DNA of 7,535 bases from a bacterium (GTDB lineage Bacteria > UBA9089 > UBA9088), in NCBI GenBank assembly GCA_003498085.1, contig DNCM01000084.1:1-7535 (forward strand), in the 5' to 3' direction. The notes beneath the pieces are model-generated. The model had not been told where the DNA came from and ran no database searches. It worked only from the letters and a program-made list of their open reading frames with translations. Positions within the stretch are counted from its first letter, which is position 1. Every line of letters begins with the position of its first letter. Positions 6,390 through 7,535 of this stretch are shown here, one piece after another. Both the position numbers and the translations under genes were made by a program.

Positions 6390-7300
6390 ATAAGCTCAAA
6401 ATGGGAAAGTGTCTTGAATTGATAATACCTTTCCTTTATATCATCCCATGTCAAGATTTTCATTCTTTCTAGGGAAAAATCCTCAACAACAAATGATGCC
6501 ATTGCAGAACCAAAGATTACTGCCTTCCTGTAATCCTCCTCTTTATTTCCATGGACATCAGAGAGATAGCCAATTAGCCCACCTGCAAATGTATCACCTG
6601 CACCTGTTGGATCAAATATAAACTCTAGGGGATATGCTGGAGCGGAAAATATGCTATCATCTGAAAACATCAAAGCACCATGTTCGCCCTTTTTTATTAT
6701 TACCCTTTTTGGTCCAAGTTCTCTAATCTTTGTTGATGCCTTCACAAGATTTGGCTCACCTGTTAATTCCCTTGCTTCGCCATCATTAAGAACCATAACA
6801 TCAACCTTTGACATCGCTTCTTTTAAAGATTCTGGCTTATTCTCAATCCAGTAGTTCATAGTGTCTAATACTACAAGTTCTGGATTTTTTATCTGGTCTA
6901 ATACCTTAATTTGCAAATCTGGGTCAATGTTTGCAAGAAAGATATGCGGGTCTTGCAGATTTCTATAACTATCTGGAAGTACAGGATCAAACTCAGATAA
7001 GACATTAAGTTGTGTCTCTAATGTCTTTGCCTCATTAAGTTCATATGTGTAATAACCTTTCCACCTAAATGTCTGCCCGGGTATTTTTTCAACGCCAGTT
7101 ATATCAATCTCATAGGATTTAAGAAGTTCCATATATTCATCGGGAAAATCACTACCAACGACAGATATAATGAATGCTTTATTAAAGAAAGAAGAGGAGA
7201 CAGAGGCATAAACAGCAGAGCCACCCAAAACATCAGAAGCCTCGCCAAATGGTGTTTTTACAGAATCAATCCCAATTGAACCAACAATAAGAACGCTCAT
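6386..7300 (-). CDS. PfkB/ribokinase-family kinase, substrate unassigned
   Basis: A 304-residue full-length PfkB-family kinase. Landmarks: the N-terminal GSIGIDSVKTPFG (7-19) and LGGSA (25-29) of the substrate-side lid, the NxxE motif in NDGEARELTG (172-181), KKGEHGAL (203-210), and the C-terminal signature DPTGAGDTFAGG (230-241) with the anion hole and catalytic base D236. The family phosphorylates sugars, nucleosides and similar hydroxyl compounds with ATP; the motifs prove a kinase but not the substrate. The context is unusual: it is the first gene of an operon with homoserine dehydrogenase and acetylglutamate kinase, and its stop overlaps the hom start by 4 nt. A metabolic link to homoserine or to a nucleoside by-product is therefore possible, but is inference only. 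The ATG at 7300 lies about 8 nt behind the predicted transcription start, with no SD. Confidence 0.92.
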   Translation of the reverse strand: MSVLIVGSIGIDSVKTPFGEASDVLGGSAVYASVSSSFFNKAFIISVVGSDFPDEYMELLKSYEIDITGVEKIPGQTFRWKGYYTYELNEAKTLETQLNVLSEFDPVLPDSYRNLQDPHIFLANIDPDLQIKVLDQIKNPELVVLDTMNYWIENKPESLKEAMSKVDVMVLNDGEARELTGEPNLVKASTKIRELGPKRVIIKKGEHGALMFSDDSIFSAPAYPLEFIFDPTGAGDTFAGGLIGYLSDVHGNKEEDYRKAVIFGSAMASFVVEDFSLERMKILTWDDIKERYYQFKTLSHFELI

Positions 7301-7314
7301 AAATTTATGATATT

Positions 7315-7343
7315 ATGATATGACAAAAAACCTGTTATGTCAA
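7315..7343 (-). promoter_or_regulatory. Sigma-70-like promoter of the pfkB-hom-argB operon
   Basis: The minus strand has a perfect -35 TTGACA (7343-7338), a 17-bp spacer and -10 TATCAT (7320-7315, 5/6). The expected +1 is about 7308, giving a leader of about 8 nt, too short for an attenuator, riboswitch or SD. TGACA in the -35 and TGTCA just before the -10 form an inverted repeat with a 12-bp gap (7342-7321), a possible operator. The -10 heptamer ATATCAT is repeated once directly downstream (7313-7307). Confidence 0.75.
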
Positions 7344-7436
7344 TTAAATATCGGAAACTTACAGTAATTCTTGTAAAAAACAAAAGATAAAATAATTCAT
7401 CTTTAATTTCTCTTTTTTCTTTATTTTTTAACTTTC

Positions 7437-7456
7437 AAAAGAGGCTTCTTGGCCTC
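7437..7456 (-). terminator. Weak terminator-like hairpin
   Basis: The minus strand reads GAGGC-CAAGAA-GCCTC (7456-7441) followed by TTTT (7440-7437). The 5-bp stem and short U run make a modest intrinsic terminator. It could end a minus-strand unit lying to the right of the window before the pfkB promoter begins, but no such gene is visible, and the hairpin could also belong to the adjacent repeat. Confidence 0.35.
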
Positions 7457-7503
7457 ATTCCGCATTATTTTCGCTAAAGCCTTGATATTACAGGGGCTTA
7501 AAA
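7454..7503 (+). repeat. 50-bp dispersed direct repeat, copy B
   Basis: This is the second copy of the repeat at 4201-4250, same orientation, 3253 bp away, upstream of the pfkB promoter in the non-coding stretch 7301-7535. Its core at 7475-7495 is identical to copy A. The core can fold as AAGCCTT-9 nt-GGGGCTT with two G-T pairs. At all six differing positions this copy has C or G where copy A has T or A. A possible further shared word, ACTTTCAAA, lies upstream of both copies (4173-4181 and 7431-7439), with unalike sequence between. Nothing recognisable lies between 7504 and the window end. Confidence 0.85.
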
Positions 7504-7535
7504 AATTTTTTTGTACTATATTTACCTATCACTAT

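Noticed and set aside
4547..6393. Plus-strand open frames opposite argB and hom
   Set aside because: They are antisense to clearly identified enzymes and show no family features or initiation signals.
7421..7525. Short minus-strand open frame through repeat copy B, reading ...CNIKALAKIMRNEAKK...
   Set aside because: Copy A gives the related CNIKALTKIMRN before a stop, but neither has a plausible start codon or upstream frame. The plus strand of the repeat is open as well, so the openness is not evidence of coding.
1..7535. CRISPR array, tRNA/rRNA genes, insertion sequence
   Set aside because: There are no regularly spaced repeats, no cloverleaf or rRNA-like conserved stretches, and no transposase motifs on either strand.

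Overview
This is an AT-rich (roughly one third GC by eye), very gene-dense bacterial chromosomal window. It holds nine protein-coding genes in three transcription units, two of them on the minus strand. No tRNA, rRNA, CRISPR array or transposase gene was found. The content (GltX, Hom, ArgB, a YtxG/YtxH-like envelope pair, lipoproteins) is plainly bacterial. Low GC, back-to-back overlapping genes and weak Shine-Dalgarno (SD) use would fit an uncultivated candidate-phylum lineage, but no gene here fixes the taxon.

Region 1 (1-2302, minus strand) is a five-gene operon read right to left: a DUF948/YtxG-like membrane protein, a YtxH-like protein, a TPR lipoprotein, a second probable lipoprotein, and gltX, which runs off the left edge. 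Consecutive genes overlap by 8, 1, 80 and 4 nt. Region 2 (2303-2434) is a 132-bp divergent promoter region. Region 3 (2435-4078, plus strand) is a single gene for a polytopic ABC-2-type exporter permease with no ATPase gene beside it. Region 4 (4079-4305) is a non-coding convergent gap holding one copy of a 50-bp repeat. Region 5 (4306-7300, minus strand) is the operon pfkB-type kinase > homoserine dehydrogenase > acetylglutamate kinase, joined by two 4-nt ATGA overlaps. Region 6 (7301-7535) holds its promoter, a weak terminator-like hairpin and the second copy of the repeat.

Two patterns stand out. First, every transcription unit with a visible beginning has a good sigma-70-like promoter so close to the first ATG that the predicted 5' leader is 0, 0-2 or about 8 nt, and none of the three first genes has an SD. 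Some internal genes do have one, the YtxH-like gene a near-perfect AGGAGGTG. This points to leaderless initiation at operon starts combined with coupling or SD initiation inside operons. Second, the pfkB-hom-argB operon is bracketed by two direct copies of a 50-bp sequence (44/50 identical, 21 bp perfect, all six differences transitions). A kinase of unassigned substrate tied translationally to homoserine dehydrogenase is a further lead.
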